DNA of 64,000 bases from Sphingomonas sp. FARSPH. Its GTDB lineage: Bacteria; Pseudomonadota; Alphaproteobacteria; Sphingomonadales; Sphingomonadaceae. Below the pieces are notes generated by a model. It saw nothing but the letters and a program-made list of their open reading frames with translations, was not told the origin of the DNA and ran no database searches. The stretch covers positions 620,001-684,000 of the forward strand of contig NZ_CP029985.1 of NCBI RefSeq assembly GCF_003355005.1, given 5' to 3'. Both the position numbers and the translations under genes were made by a program. This document shows, piece by piece, positions 47,848-56,766 of the stretch; the stretch's first letter is position 1, and each line of letters opens with the position of its first letter.

Positions 47848-49422
47848 TCATTCGGCCGCAATCGCAAGCGGCTTTTCCTTCCAGACCAGCACGGGCTTGC
47901 GCGCGGCCAGCGTCTCGTCGAGGCGCGCGCGCGGTGCGAAGTGCGGCGCGGTCTTGAGGCTCTCGTCACCCGCCTTGGCGCGTTCCGCCACCGATCGCAG
48001 CGCGCCGATGAACTGGTCGATCCCCGCCTTCGACTCCGTCTCGGTCGGCTCGACCAGCATCGCACCGTGCACGACGAGGGGGAAGTACATCGTCATCGGA
48101 TGGAATCCCTCGTCGATCAGCGCCTTGGCGACATCGATCGTCGAGAAGCCGGGCGCGAGGCCGGCATCGCTGAAGATCGCCTCATGCATGCACGGACCAC
48201 TCTTCGCGAACGGCGCATCAAGCGTGTCCTCGAGGCTGCGCAGGATGTAATTGGCGTTGAGCACCGCATCCTCCGCGACCTGCTTCAACCCGTCCGCGCC
48301 ATGGCTGAGGATGTACGTCAACGCCCGCGTGAACATCCCCATCTGCCCATGAAACGCGGTCATTCGCCCGAAGCTGTCGGGGTGGCGATCCTCGACACTT
48401 TCTTCCTCGACCAGCGTGATATGGCCGTCCGCATAGCGTTCGGTGAACGGCAGCGGCCCGAACGGCGACAGCGCCTCCGACAGCACCACGGGGCCCGAGC
48501 CGGGCCCGCCGCCGCCGTGCGGGGTGGAGAAAGTCTTGTGCAGGTTGATGTGCATCGCATCGACGCCGAGGTCGCCGGGGCGCACCTTGCCGACGATCGC
48601 GTTGAAGTTGGCGCCGTCGCAATAGACGTAGCCGCCCGCCGCATGGACGGCGTCCGAGATGCGCTTCAGATCGCGCTCGAACAGGCCGCAGGTGTTGGGG
48701 TTGGTGATCATCACGGCGGCGACGTCCGGCCCCAGCCGCGCCTCGAGCGCCGCGGTATCGACACGGCCGTCCGGCGTCGCGGGAATATCCTCGACGGTGA
48801 AGCCCGCGAAGGCGGCGGTCGCGGGGTTGGTGCCGTGCGCGCTCTCGGGTACCAGCACGACCTTGCGATGGCCCTCGCCGCGCTTCTCCAGCGCCGCCTT
48901 GATGCACAGGATGCCGCACAATTCGCCATGCGCGCCCGCCTTGGGGCTCATCGCGACGCCGTGCATGCCGGTCAGCTCGATCAGCCACACCGCCAGTTCG
49001 TTGATGACGCCCAGCGCGCCCTGCACCGTGTCGACAGGCTGGAGCGGGTGGATATCGGCGAAGCCGGGCAGCCGCGCCATCCGCTCGTTGAGGCGCGGAT
49101 TGTGCTTCATCGTGCACGAGCCGAGCGGGAACAGCCCCAGGTCGATCGCATAATTCTGGCGCGAAAGGCGGGTATAATGCCGCACTGTCTCCGGCTCCGA
49201 CAGTCCGGCGAGGCCGATCGGGTCCTTGCGCGTCAGATTGCCGAGTCGGGAGCCCGCGACATCGCCATCCGCGAAGTCGACGCCGGTCGTATGCGCGTCG
49301 CCGATCTCGAAGATCAGCGGCTCTTCCAGCATCAGTGCCCGGTTGCCGGTGTGGGTCGCCGGCGCGCCGCCGTCCTTCGCCGCGGGCGCGGTCGGCTTCC
49401 AGCCGCTCTGGTTGATCGTCAT
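47848..49422 (-). CDS. gcvPB: Glycine dehydrogenase (decarboxylating) subunit 2
   Basis: This 524-residue PLP-binding half of the split P-protein decarboxylates glycine together with GcvPA. The PLP lysine is in MHINLHKTFSTPHGGGGPG, with the cofactor-binding AHGTNPATAAFAGF upstream. The glycine-rich loop and conserved DYAHP-like C-terminal elements support the assignment. ATG 49422 overlaps the gcvPA stop (ATGA). It is the last gene of the riboswitch-controlled gcv operon. Confidence 0.96.
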   Translation of the reverse strand: MTINQSGWKPTAPAAKDGGAPATHTGNRALMLEEPLIFEIGDAHTTGVDFADGDVAGSRLGNLTRKDPIGLAGLSEPETVRHYTRLSRQNYAIDLGLFPLGSCTMKHNPRLNERMARLPGFADIHPLQPVDTVQGALGVINELAVWLIELTGMHGVAMSPKAGAHGELCGILCIKAALEKRGEGHRKVVLVPESAHGTNPATAAFAGFTVEDIPATPDGRVDTAALEARLGPDVAAVMITNPNTCGLFERDLKRISDAVHAAGGYVYCDGANFNAIVGKVRPGDLGVDAMHINLHKTFSTPHGGGGPGSGPVVLSEALSPFGPLPFTERYADGHITLVEEESVEDRHPDSFGRMTAFHGQMGMFTRALTYILSHGADGLKQVAEDAVLNANYILRSLEDTLDAPFAKSGPCMHEAIFSDAGLAPGFSTIDVAKALIDEGFHPMTMYFPLVVHGAMLVEPTETESKAGIDQFIGALRSVAERAKAGDESLKTAPHFAPRARLDETLAARKPVLVWKEKPLAIAAE

Positions 49423-50777
49423 GCCAGCACCTCCTCAAGCGCGCTTGCCAGCGCCTCGATATCCTCGTCGGTCACGGTTTCGGTCACCGCGACGACCAGC
49501 CCGTTCTGCAACGCGTCTTCACCCGGATACAGCCGGCCGAGCGACACGCCCGCGAGCACGCCGCGATCGGCGAGCGTGCGCACGATCGGGCGCGCTTCCT
49601 TGCCCAGGTCGATGGTGAATTCGTTGAAGAACGTGTCGTTGACGACGCGCACGCCCGGCACCTGCGCCAGCCGGTCCGCCGCGCGACACGCCGCTGCGTG
49701 GTTGATCGCCGCGAGCCGGCGGATACCCGCCTCGCCGAGCAACGTCATGTGGATCGAAAAGGCGAGCGCACACAGGCCCGAATTGGTGCAGATGTTGCTC
49801 GTCGCCTTTTCGCGGCGGATATGCTGCTCGCGCGTCGACAGCGTCAGCACGAAGCCGCGCTTGCCGTCCGCATCCACCGTCTCGCCGCAGAAGCGGCCCG
49901 GCATCTGGCGGATGTATTTCTCCTTACAGCCCATCAGGCCCACATAAGGCCCGCCGAACTGCAGGCCGACGCCCAGCGACTGACCCTCGCCGACGACGAT
50001 GTCCGCATCCATCTCGCCCGGCGAGCGGATCGCGCCCATCGCGACGGGCTCCGTCACCACCGCGATCAGCAGCGCCTTCTTGGCGTGGCAGGCATCGGCA
50101 AGCGGGGTCAGGTCTGCGATACGGCCGAGGATGTCGGGATATTGGACGACGACGCAGCTGGTGTCGCCATCGATCGCGGCGATCAGCGCATCGATGTCGG
50201 TGTCCGCATTCAGCGTCGGGACGGACGTTTCCAGCGCGTCGCCGGTGTATTTCGCCATCGTCTTCGCGACGCTGACGTAATGCGGGTGCAGCCCCGACGA
50301 CAAGATCGCCTTGCCGCGCCTGGTGATGCGCCGCGCCATGCCGATCGCCTCCCAGCAGGCGGTCGATCCGTCGTACATGCTGGCATTCGCGACGTCGGTG
50401 CCGAGCAGGCGCGCGACCTGCGTCTGGAACTCGAACAGCATCTGCAGCGTGCCCTGCGCGATTTCCGGCTGATAGGGCGTGTAGGCGGTCAGGAACTCGC
50501 CGCGCTGGATCAGATGGTCGACGCTGGCGGGCACGTGGTGCCGATATGCGCCGCAGCCGAGGAAGAACGGCACTTCGCCCGCGACCGTGTTCTGGCGCGC
50601 GAGTTTGGTCATGTGCCGCTCGACCGACAGTTCGGACGCGTGCAGCGGCAGGCCTTCGATCGGGCCATCGAGGCGAGCGGCCTCGGGCACGTCGACGAAC
50701 AGCGCGTCGATATGGCTCGCACCGATCGTCGCGAGCATCGACTCGCGATCATGGGACGTCAGGGGCAGATAGCGCAT
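49419..50777 (-). CDS. gcvPA: Glycine dehydrogenase (decarboxylating) subunit 1
   Basis: This 452-residue partner of GcvPB is recognisable from MRYLPLTSHDRESMLATIG, FLGCGAYRHHVPASVDHLI and YTPYQPEIAQGTLQMLFEFQ. NASMYDGSTACWEA and GEGQSLGVGLQFGGPYVGL follow. ATG 50777 is preferred to one six bases upstream because GAGGA lies at the proper distance. A long inverted repeat separates it from gcvH. Confidence 0.96.
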   Translation of the reverse strand: MRYLPLTSHDRESMLATIGASHIDALFVDVPEAARLDGPIEGLPLHASELSVERHMTKLARQNTVAGEVPFFLGCGAYRHHVPASVDHLIQRGEFLTAYTPYQPEIAQGTLQMLFEFQTQVARLLGTDVANASMYDGSTACWEAIGMARRITRRGKAILSSGLHPHYVSVAKTMAKYTGDALETSVPTLNADTDIDALIAAIDGDTSCVVVQYPDILGRIADLTPLADACHAKKALLIAVVTEPVAMGAIRSPGEMDADIVVGEGQSLGVGLQFGGPYVGLMGCKEKYIRQMPGRFCGETVDADGKRGFVLTLSTREQHIRREKATSNICTNSGLCALAFSIHMTLLGEAGIRRLAAINHAAACRAADRLAQVPGVRVVNDTFFNEFTIDLGKEARPIVRTLADRGVLAGVSLGRLYPGEDALQNGLVVAVTETVTDEDIEALASALEEVLA

Positions 50778-50790
50778 TGTCATTCCTCAA

Positions 50791-50891
50791 AGCCCCTCCC
50801 CTTCAGGGGAGGGGTTGGGGTGGGGCGCCGCAAGCGTGGGTCTCGGTGAGACGTCCCCCACCCCCTACCCCTCCCCTGAAGGGGAGGGGCT
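50791..50891. repeat. Long inverted repeat inside the gcv operon
   Basis: The arms 50791-50826 and 50855-50891 (about 36 bases each) are near-complementary and built from CCCCTCCCC/GGGGAGGGG blocks, with a ~28-base loop. It fills the gap between gcvH and gcvPA. Confidence 0.8.
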
Positions 50892-50899
50892 CACAGGGG

Positions 50900-51271
50900 T
50901 CACAGCTTGGCGACGAACGCCTCGTAGGCGGTTTCGTCCATCAGCTCCTCGAGCTCGGCGGGGTCGGACAGCGTGATCTTGAAGAACCAGCCCTCGCCCT
51001 CCGGGTCCGAATTGACCAGGCTGGGATCATCGGCGAGCGCGGCATTGCCCTCGATGACGTTGCCCGACACGGGCGAATAGACGTCCGACGCCGCCTTGAC
51101 CGACTCGACCACCGCGGCCTCGTCGCCCTTGCTCAGCTGCTTGCCGTCCTCGGGGACGTCGACGAACACGATGTCGCCCAGCTGACCTTGCGCATAATCG
51201 GAAATGCCGACCGTCCCGGTCTCGCCGTCGACGTCGATCCACTCATGGTCTTGCGTGAAGTAACGGCTCAT
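50900..51271 (-). CDS. gcvH: Glycine cleavage system H protein
   Basis: This 123-residue lipoyl carrier shuttles the aminomethyl group between P, T and L proteins. Lys59 in VVESVKAASDVYSP is the lipoylation site. The opening MSRYFTQDHEWIDVDG and the C-terminal GEGWFFKITLSDPAELEELMD are standard. An AGGAG lies ~15 bases upstream of ATG 51271, inside the end of gcvT. It follows gcvT with one base between stop and start. Confidence 0.97.
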   Translation of the reverse strand: MSRYFTQDHEWIDVDGETGTVGISDYAQGQLGDIVFVDVPEDGKQLSKGDEAAVVESVKAASDVYSPVSGNVIEGNAALADDPSLVNSDPEGEGWFFKITLSDPAELEELMDETAYEAFVAKL

Positions 51272-51272
51272 C

Positions 51273-52472
51273 TCACTTGGCTCCTGCACGGATATAGCGG
51301 TGGGGGACGAAGGGCATGGCCGCGACGGTCGCGTCGTGGAGCTTGCCCCGCTGGATCAGTTTGAGCGGCGTGCCAGCCGCAGCCAGCGCCGCGGGGACGT
51401 AGGCCATGCCGATCGGTGCGCCGACGCTGGGCGCGAACCCGCCGGAGGTGACGCGCCCGATGATCGCGCCGTCGGCGTCGACCACGCTCGCGCCCTCGCG
51501 TACCGGCTGGCGACCATCGATCATCAGGCCCACGCGCTTCACCGTGGGGCCGTTCTCGCGCTCGCCGAGGATGCGCGCGGCGCCGGCGAAGTCGCCCGCC
51601 TCGCGCCGCCGCTTGGACAGCGCGAAGCCGAGGTCCGCCATCACCGGCGTCGTTTCGGGATCGAGGTCGTGGCCATATAGCGGCAATCCCGCCTCGAGCC
51701 GCAGCGAATCGCGCGCGCCGAGCCCGATCGGCTCGACCTCCGGCTGTTCGCACAGCGCGGTGGCGAAGCCCTCCGCGATCTCCGCGGGCAGCGAAATCTC
51801 GAAGCCGTCCTCGCCGGTGTAGCCCGATCGGCTGATCCACAGCGGCGTGTCGTTCCATGCGAAGGCGCCCGCGGTCATGAACACCAAAGCCTCGACGCCC
51901 GGCACGATCCGCGCCAGCGCATCGACCGCCTTTGGGCCCTGCAGCGCGAGCAAGGCCTGGTCTTCCATCAGGTTAATGACGACGTCCTCGGGCAGCACGT
52001 CAAGCAGGTAAGAGACGTCGTCGTACTTCGTCGCGCCGTTGACGACCATGTAATGGCTCGCCTCGCCAAACGGATGCGCGCCCTCGCCCGCGGGCAGCGT
52101 CGTCACCATCAGGTCGTCGAGGATACCGCCCGCATCGTTGAGCAGCAGCGAATAGCGCATCTTCGCAGGGGCAAGGCCGGCGATATCGCCGGGCAGCACC
52201 GCTTCCAGCGCCTTGGCGACGCCCTCGCCGGTCAGGCCGACCTGGCCCATATGGCTGACGTCGAACAGGCCGGCATTCTCGCGCGTCCAGAGGTGCTCGG
52301 CCATGATGCCCTTGTACTGGACGGGCATCTCATATCCGGCGAAGGGGACCATGCGGCCGCCCTGGGTGCGGTGCCAGGCGTCGAGCGGAAGCTGCTGGAT
52401 CGCGGGTTCCTCGCCGTCCAGTTCCCCGGCCAGCTCGGCATCCTGCGCCTGTTCGATCACCGCGTCGCTCAT
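51273..52472 (-). CDS. gcvT: Glycine cleavage system T protein (aminomethyltransferase)
   Basis: This 399-residue folate-dependent enzyme releases ammonia and forms methylenetetrahydrofolate. Key blocks are MVPFAGYEMPVQYKGIMAEHLWTR, GLFDVSHMGQV and SRSGYTGEDGFEISLP (folate site). GARDSLRLEAGLPLYGHDLD follows. An acidic ~35-residue extension precedes the core (MSDAVIEQAQDAELAGELDG). It is the first gene after the tandem glycine riboswitch, and gcvH follows after one base. Confidence 0.96.
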   Translation of the reverse strand: MSDAVIEQAQDAELAGELDGEEPAIQQLPLDAWHRTQGGRMVPFAGYEMPVQYKGIMAEHLWTRENAGLFDVSHMGQVGLTGEGVAKALEAVLPGDIAGLAPAKMRYSLLLNDAGGILDDLMVTTLPAGEGAHPFGEASHYMVVNGATKYDDVSYLLDVLPEDVVINLMEDQALLALQGPKAVDALARIVPGVEALVFMTAGAFAWNDTPLWISRSGYTGEDGFEISLPAEIAEGFATALCEQPEVEPIGLGARDSLRLEAGLPLYGHDLDPETTPVMADLGFALSKRRREAGDFAGAARILGERENGPTVKRVGLMIDGRQPVREGASVVDADGAIIGRVTSGGFAPSVGAPIGMAYVPAALAAAGTPLKLIQRGKLHDATVAAMPFVPHRYIRAGAK

Positions 52473-52540
52473 CGTCTCATCCGGCCTTTCAAAAGGGCGA
52501 CGGACGCAAGCGGCCGGGGCCGCGGGCGACCATCGATGAA

Positions 52541-52722
52541 CCCCCTCTGTCACGGAACCTGAGAGCTTTCGCCCGTCGCCAACGCGGCGGGCTTACCCCT
52601 TCGGTGGCCCCTGAAAGGGGCGCTTTCCAGAGTGTCGATGGCGTCCGCGCGGTCCCGCGTGCCTGAGAGATTCCGGGGTGGTTGCTCCTTCGGCGGCCCT
52701 TTCGGGCTCTCTCCCGCGCGCG
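52541..52722 (-). promoter_or_regulatory. Tandem glycine riboswitch upstream of gcvT
   Basis: On the minus strand, aptamer 1 has GGGAGAGAG (52715-52707), CCGAAGGAGCAA (52693-52682) and CTCTCAGGCA (52669-52660). Aptamer 2 has CTCTGGAAAGCG (52632-52621), CCGAAGGGGTAA (52604-52593) and GCTCTCAGG (52566-52558). Both carry the conserved glycine-aptamer core and are joined by a short linker. It lies ~70 bases before gcvT and presumably turns on glycine cleavage when glycine is high. The flanks 52473-52540 and 52723-52835 hold no other gene. Confidence 0.93.
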
Positions 52723-52835
52723 CCTATGCGGGTCGCCCCGCATCGACGACAAAAGCTCTGGCGACGCGCCCGCGCCAAGTCAATCGGCAAACGATGCCCC
52801 GCCCCAAGAGGCAGGACGATCGCCGCCGTCCGCCG

Positions 52836-53471
52836 TCACCGCTGCGCGTTATATTTCAGCTGGTCGTTGGTCAGCTGGAACCCGACGAGCGCCTCGAACG
52901 TCGCGCTCAGCACCGCTTGGCGGATTTCGGGCCGGCTCAGCGGATCGGTCGCGGCATCCTCTTCGCCCGCCTTGCGCTTCTTGGTCAGTTCGCGGCGGAC
53001 ATCGTCGGACAGCGTCGCGGCGGCGCGGCTGACGTAGCTCGTCGCCTCGCCGGTCGCCTGCGCGCGGGCCTGGCCCGCGTCGAAATGGACGACGATCTGG
53101 CCGACGCGCTTCGCCGTCACCTGGTTCCCGCCGCGCACGATCGCGATGTAATAGGGCAAGGTCACGTCGCGCGCGCCATCGGTACGGGTGCGGCGGGCGA
53201 GCACGTCGAACGTCACCGTCGTCGTGATCTGGTCGCCCGCATCGTTACAGGCACCGCGGACGTGCGTCATGTTCGCGACGACGTCGACCGCATTCTCGTC
53301 CTGGCTGGTCGCCGGGTCGAACAAGGTGATGTCGCCGGTGCCGGCGGCAACGCCCACTGTCGGGCAGGCGGAGCGGACGGCGGAGATGCCGCCTTCCACC
53401 ACTTCACCCTTACCGGCGCAGCCGCCGAGGACGAGCGCAAGGGCGCAAGGGGCGAGGAGCGAGCTTTTCAC
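52836..53471 (-). CDS. Predicted lipoprotein of unknown function
   Basis: This 211-residue protein starts with GTG 53471 and a lipoprotein signal (lipobox LGGC, Cys18), AAAAGG lying upstream. The mature part has ITLFDPATSQDENAVDVVANM and TTTVTFDVLARRTRTDGARDV, which suggest a beta-rich fold. Farther on come DVRRELTKKRKAGEED and a helical C-terminus. The family is common in sphingomonads but has no named function that I recognise. The open frame extends upstream into the divergent ispH promoter region and is not used. Confidence 0.78.
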   Translation of the reverse strand: MKSSLLAPCALALVLGGCAGKGEVVEGGISAVRSACPTVGVAAGTGDITLFDPATSQDENAVDVVANMTHVRGACNDAGDQITTTVTFDVLARRTRTDGARDVTLPYYIAIVRGGNQVTAKRVGQIVVHFDAGQARAQATGEATSYVSRAAATLSDDVRRELTKKRKAGEEDAATDPLSRPEIRQAVLSATFEALVGFQLTNDQLKYNAQR

Positions 53472-53589
53472 GGTGAACGCGTACCTTTTCGAACGGGCGA
53501 CGACATCGGGCCGGGCTGCCCCGGCCGGGCGGCGCGCACCATAGGAACCGCCTTTCGCGCGTGCAAGCAATCGCGTAGAGCGCTTCCCC

Positions 53590-54570
53590 ATGGCCACCAT
53601 CGATCCGATCGCCGCCCACGCCCCCGATCTGCCCGTCCTCGAGTTGCTGATCGCCGCACCGCGCGGCTTCTGTGCAGGCGTCGACCGCGCGATCCGCATC
53701 GTCGAACTGGCCATCGAAAAGCATGGCGCGCCGGTCTATGTCCGGCACGAGATCGTCCACAACAAGTTCATCGTCGACACGCTGCGGGCCAAAGGCGCGA
53801 TCTTCGTCGAGGAACTCGATCAGGTTCCCGACGGCAAACCCGTCGTATTCAGCGCGCATGGCGTGCCCAAATCGGTGCCCGCCGCGGCGCAGGATCGGGG
53901 ACTCGACTATCTCGACGCGACGTGCCCCCTGGTGTCGAAGGTGCATCGCGAGGCGGAGCGGCTGGTCGCGGCCGGGCGCCACATCGTCTTCATCGGCCAT
54001 GCCGGCCATCCCGAGGTGATCGGCACGTTCGGCCAGGTGCCGACGGGCGCGATGACGTTGATCGAGACGGTGGACGACGTCGCCGTCTTCGCCCCCGCCG
54101 ATCCCGACAACCTCGCCTTCCTGACGCAGACGACGCTGTCGGTCGACGACACCGCCGCGGTCGTCGCCGCGCTGCAGGCGCGCTTCCCCAGCATCCAAGG
54201 CCCACGCGGCGAGGACATCTGCTACGCGACGTCGAACCGCCAGGCCGCGGTCAAGGCGATCGCGGCGGCGTGCGACGCGATGCTGGTGATCGGCGCGCCC
54301 AATTCGTCGAACTCGCTGCGCCTCGTCGAAGTCGCGCTGCGCGAGGGCACGCCCGCCCGGCTGATTCAGCGCGCCGCCGATCTCGACTGGTCGTTCCTCG
54401 ACGGCGTCGGCACGCTCGGCATCACCGCGGGCGCGTCCGCACCGGAGATGCTGGTGCGCGAGCTCGTCGACCTGCTCGGCACGCGCTATGCGGTCAGCGA
54501 ACGCGAGGAGGAAACGACGCGCGAGACGATCGCGTTCAAGCTGCCACGCGGGCTCGACGCGGCCGCCTGA
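53590..54570 (+). CDS. ispH: 4-hydroxy-3-methylbut-2-enyl diphosphate reductase
   Basis: This 326-residue [4Fe-4S] enzyme performs the last step of the MEP pathway, making isopentenyl and dimethylallyl diphosphate. The three cluster cysteines are Cys28 (APRGFCAGVDRA), Cys112 (DATCPLVSKVH) and Cys211 (EDICYATSNRQ). VRHEIVHNKFIV, FSAHGVPKSV and SSNSLRLVEVA are further family motifs. The N-terminal ~18 residues exceed the shortest forms. It is divergent from the lipoprotein gene. Confidence 0.97.
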   Translation: MATIDPIAAHAPDLPVLELLIAAPRGFCAGVDRAIRIVELAIEKHGAPVYVRHEIVHNKFIVDTLRAKGAIFVEELDQVPDGKPVVFSAHGVPKSVPAAAQDRGLDYLDATCPLVSKVHREAERLVAAGRHIVFIGHAGHPEVIGTFGQVPTGAMTLIETVDDVAVFAPADPDNLAFLTQTTLSVDDTAAVVAALQARFPSIQGPRGEDICYATSNRQAAVKAIAAACDAMLVIGAPNSSNSLRLVEVALREGTPARLIQRAADLDWSFLDGVGTLGITAGASAPEMLVRELVDLLGTRYAVSEREEETTRETIAFKLPRGLDAAA

Positions 54571-54581
54571 AGGCGCCGCGA

Positions 54582-54995
54582 TCACTCGACCGCGATGATC
54601 TGATCCGCGGTCTGGATCGGCACCGTATATTGCCAGCGGGCAAGCGAATGCGGACGGCCTGCGACCAGATTGGCGATGGCCCGCGCGCGGATCTTGTCGC
54701 GCACGGTCACCGTGCGACCGCGCAGATAGGTTTCGGGCGGCGCGCCGAACCGTTTCTCCAGCGTCTTCGCGACGATCGGCCGCATCGCGAAGGTAACGTC
54801 GCCCGGCGCGCGATAATCGTCGCTGGAATTGAGGAAGACGGCATCGTCGGTCCGCGCGGTTTCGGCGATGCGCATGCGGAACGTGCCGCTGCTGGCGCGA
54901 TTGGGGTGCGCGTCCGCCAGCGCGATCGCACCGGCGGGATCGAGCACGTTCTGGTCGACGGCGGGCATGGCAAGCGCAAGCAGCAAGGCGATCAT
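54582..54995 (-). CDS. Secreted hypothetical protein
   Basis: This 137-residue protein starts with a short signal-like segment MIALLLALAMPAVDQ. The mature part, with IALADAHPNRASSGTFRMRIAET, FLNSSDDYRAPGDVTFAMRP and RARAIANLVAGRPHSLARWQYTV, matches no family I can name. It ends 11 bases from the ispH stop, convergent with it. The region 54996-55144 upstream shows no further gene. Confidence 0.6.
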   Translation of the reverse strand: MIALLLALAMPAVDQNVLDPAGAIALADAHPNRASSGTFRMRIAETARTDDAVFLNSSDDYRAPGDVTFAMRPIVAKTLEKRFGAPPETYLRGRTVTVRDKIRARAIANLVAGRPHSLARWQYTVPIQTADQIIAVE

Positions 54996-55144
54996 CGGTC
55001 GGCTCCCCTGTCGCCGCGCAACCTAGGGCAGACCGCCCGCACCCGCGACTGAATAATCCGTCATCCCACCCTTCCCTTGCCGGCCCCCGCGGGGCAGGAC
55101 AACGCGCTTGGCGACGAGGCGCGAGGAAGGCGACGGACGAGGCG

Positions 55145-56092
55145 ATGGCGGTCTACACACAGGTATCGGCCGAGACGCTGGCGGCGTTCCTGACGCGCTA
55201 CGACGATGTCGGCTCGCTCGTCTCTGCGAAGGGGATCGCGGAAGGGGTGGAGAATAGCAACTACCTCGTCGATACGACGACGCAGCGCTACATCCTGACG
55301 CTCTACGAAAAGCGCGTCGACGCGGGCGACCTGCCCTTCTTCATGGCGCTGCTCGACCATCTCGCCGCGCGCGGGCTGCCGGTGCCGCCCGCGATCCGCG
55401 ACCGCGACGGCGCCGCGATCCAGACGCTGGAGGGGCGGCCCGCTTGCCTGATCCGCTTCCTGCCCGGCGTGTCGGTGACGCGACCGACGCCGGCGCAGGC
55501 GCGCACCGCGGGCGCGGCGCTCGCCGACCTGCACGCCGCGGTCGCCGATTTCGACGGTAAGCGCGCCAACAGCCTGGGTGTCGCCGCATGGCGGCCGCTG
55601 CTCGAACGGTGCGGCGCCGACCTCGACGACATCGCACCGGGCCTGTTCGCGCGTGTCGATTCGGCGCTCGCCGCGGTGGAGGCAGACTGGCCGCGCGACC
55701 TGCCAGCCTGCGTCATCCATGCCGACCTGTTTCCCGACAACGTCCTGATGCTGGACGCGCGCGTCACGGGACTCATCGATTTCTACTTCGCCTGCACCGA
55801 TCTGCGCGCCTATGACGTCGCAGTGATGCATACCTCTTGGGGGTTCGATCCCGCCGGCGCGCCGCTCGACGGCGTCGGCAGCGCTTCGATGGAAGGCTAT
55901 GGCGCGCGGCTGTCGGCCGCGGAGCGCGCGGCGCTGCCCGTGCTGGCGCGCGGCGCGTGCATCCGCTTCTTGCTGACGCGGGCGTGGGACTGGCTCAACA
56001 CGCCCGCCGACGCGCTGGTGACGCGCAAGGATCCGCTCGCCTATCTCCGGCGCCTCGACTGGTATGACGCGCATCCGGAGGCGTTCGCGTGA
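55145..56092 (+). CDS. thrB: Homoserine kinase (ThrB, aminoglycoside kinase-like type)
   Basis: This 315-residue kinase phosphorylates homoserine on the way to threonine. It has the choline/APH-kinase fold rather than the GHMP fold. NSNYLVDTTTQRYILTLYEKR covers the nucleotide-binding lysine region. CVIHADLFPDNVLM is the catalytic loop (Asp) and GLIDFYFACTDLRAYDVAV the metal-binding DFY region. The length and MAVYTQVSAETLAAFL start are standard for alphaproteobacterial ThrB. Its stop overlaps the rnhA start (GTGA). Confidence 0.95.
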   Translation: MAVYTQVSAETLAAFLTRYDDVGSLVSAKGIAEGVENSNYLVDTTTQRYILTLYEKRVDAGDLPFFMALLDHLAARGLPVPPAIRDRDGAAIQTLEGRPACLIRFLPGVSVTRPTPAQARTAGAALADLHAAVADFDGKRANSLGVAAWRPLLERCGADLDDIAPGLFARVDSALAAVEADWPRDLPACVIHADLFPDNVLMLDARVTGLIDFYFACTDLRAYDVAVMHTSWGFDPAGAPLDGVGSASMEGYGARLSAAERAALPVLARGACIRFLLTRAWDWLNTPADALVTRKDPLAYLRRLDWYDAHPEAFA

Positions 56093-56556
56093 CCGAGCCC
56101 CTGACTCCGCCGCTGACTTTGGTCGAAATCGCCACCGACGGCGCGTGCAAGGGCAATCCGGGCCCCGGCGGCTGGGGCGCGCTGCTCCGTTTCGGCAGCC
56201 ACGAGAAGGAATTGTCGGGCGGGGAGGCGATGACCACCAATAACCGCATGGAGCTGACCGCGGCGATCGAAGCGCTCGGCGTGCTGACGCGGCCGTGCCA
56301 CGTCAAGCTGTCCACCGACAGCAAATATGTGATGGACGGCCTGACCCGCTGGATCCACGGCTGGCGCCGTAACGGCTGGAAGACCGCGGACAAGAAACCG
56401 GTCAAGAACGCCGAACTGTGGCAGGCGCTGTTCGCCGCGACGCAGCGGCACGAGATCGAATGGATCTGGGTAAAGGGCCACGCCGGCCACCCCGACAACG
56501 AACGCGCCGACAAACTCGCCAGCGACGCGGCGCTGGCCGCTGCGAAGAAACCCTGA
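56089..56556 (+). CDS. rnhA: Ribonuclease HI
   Basis: This 155-residue enzyme degrades RNA in RNA-DNA hybrids. Active-site residues are Asp17 (ATDGACKGNPGPGG), Glu55 (NNRMELTAAIEAL), Asp77 (STDSKYV) and Asp141, with His131 in VKGHAGHPDN. The basic handle WIHGWRRNGWKTADKKPVKN is present. GTG 56089 overlaps the thrB stop; thrB-rnhA is a frequent alphaproteobacterial pair. Confidence 0.96.
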   Translation: MTEPLTPPLTLVEIATDGACKGNPGPGGWGALLRFGSHEKELSGGEAMTTNNRMELTAAIEALGVLTRPCHVKLSTDSKYVMDGLTRWIHGWRRNGWKTADKKPVKNAELWQALFAATQRHEIEWIWVKGHAGHPDNERADKLASDAALAAAKKP

Positions 56557-56566
56557 TCGCCGCGCG

Positions 56567-56743
56567 CTATTCCGCCTCTTCGACCGGGGCGTCGGGGCCG
56601 TTCTTGAGAATGGAGGCGATCGCATTGCGGGCGTTCGCACGGCTCGAATAGCCTTCGGTCCACCAGATCAGTTCGGCGTTGTGCTTGAATTTGGCGACGA
56701 ACTCGCCCGCCTTGTTCTTCTCGATCACGAACTTGTGCGCCAT
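56567..56743 (-). CDS. YegP family protein (DUF1508)
   Basis: This 58-residue protein is one repeat of the YegP/DUF1508 fold: FVIEKNKAGEFVAKFKHNAEL, WWTEGYSSRANARNAIASI and a terminal acidic tail. AAGGAGG directly precedes ATG 56743, so longer readings of the frame are rejected. Function is unknown, though members are often stress-related. It is convergent with rnhA and follows the FAD oxidoreductase by 23 bases. Confidence 0.88.
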   Translation of the reverse strand: MAHKFVIEKNKAGEFVAKFKHNAELIWWTEGYSSRANARNAIASILKNGPDAPVEEAE

Positions 56744-56766
56744 CACAGCCTCCTTCGCGAGAGTGG

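Noticed and set aside
52836..53714. A longer version of the lipoprotein gene starting at 53714
   Set aside because: It would overlap the ispH start region and bury the signal peptide; GTG 53471 gives a proper lipoprotein leader.
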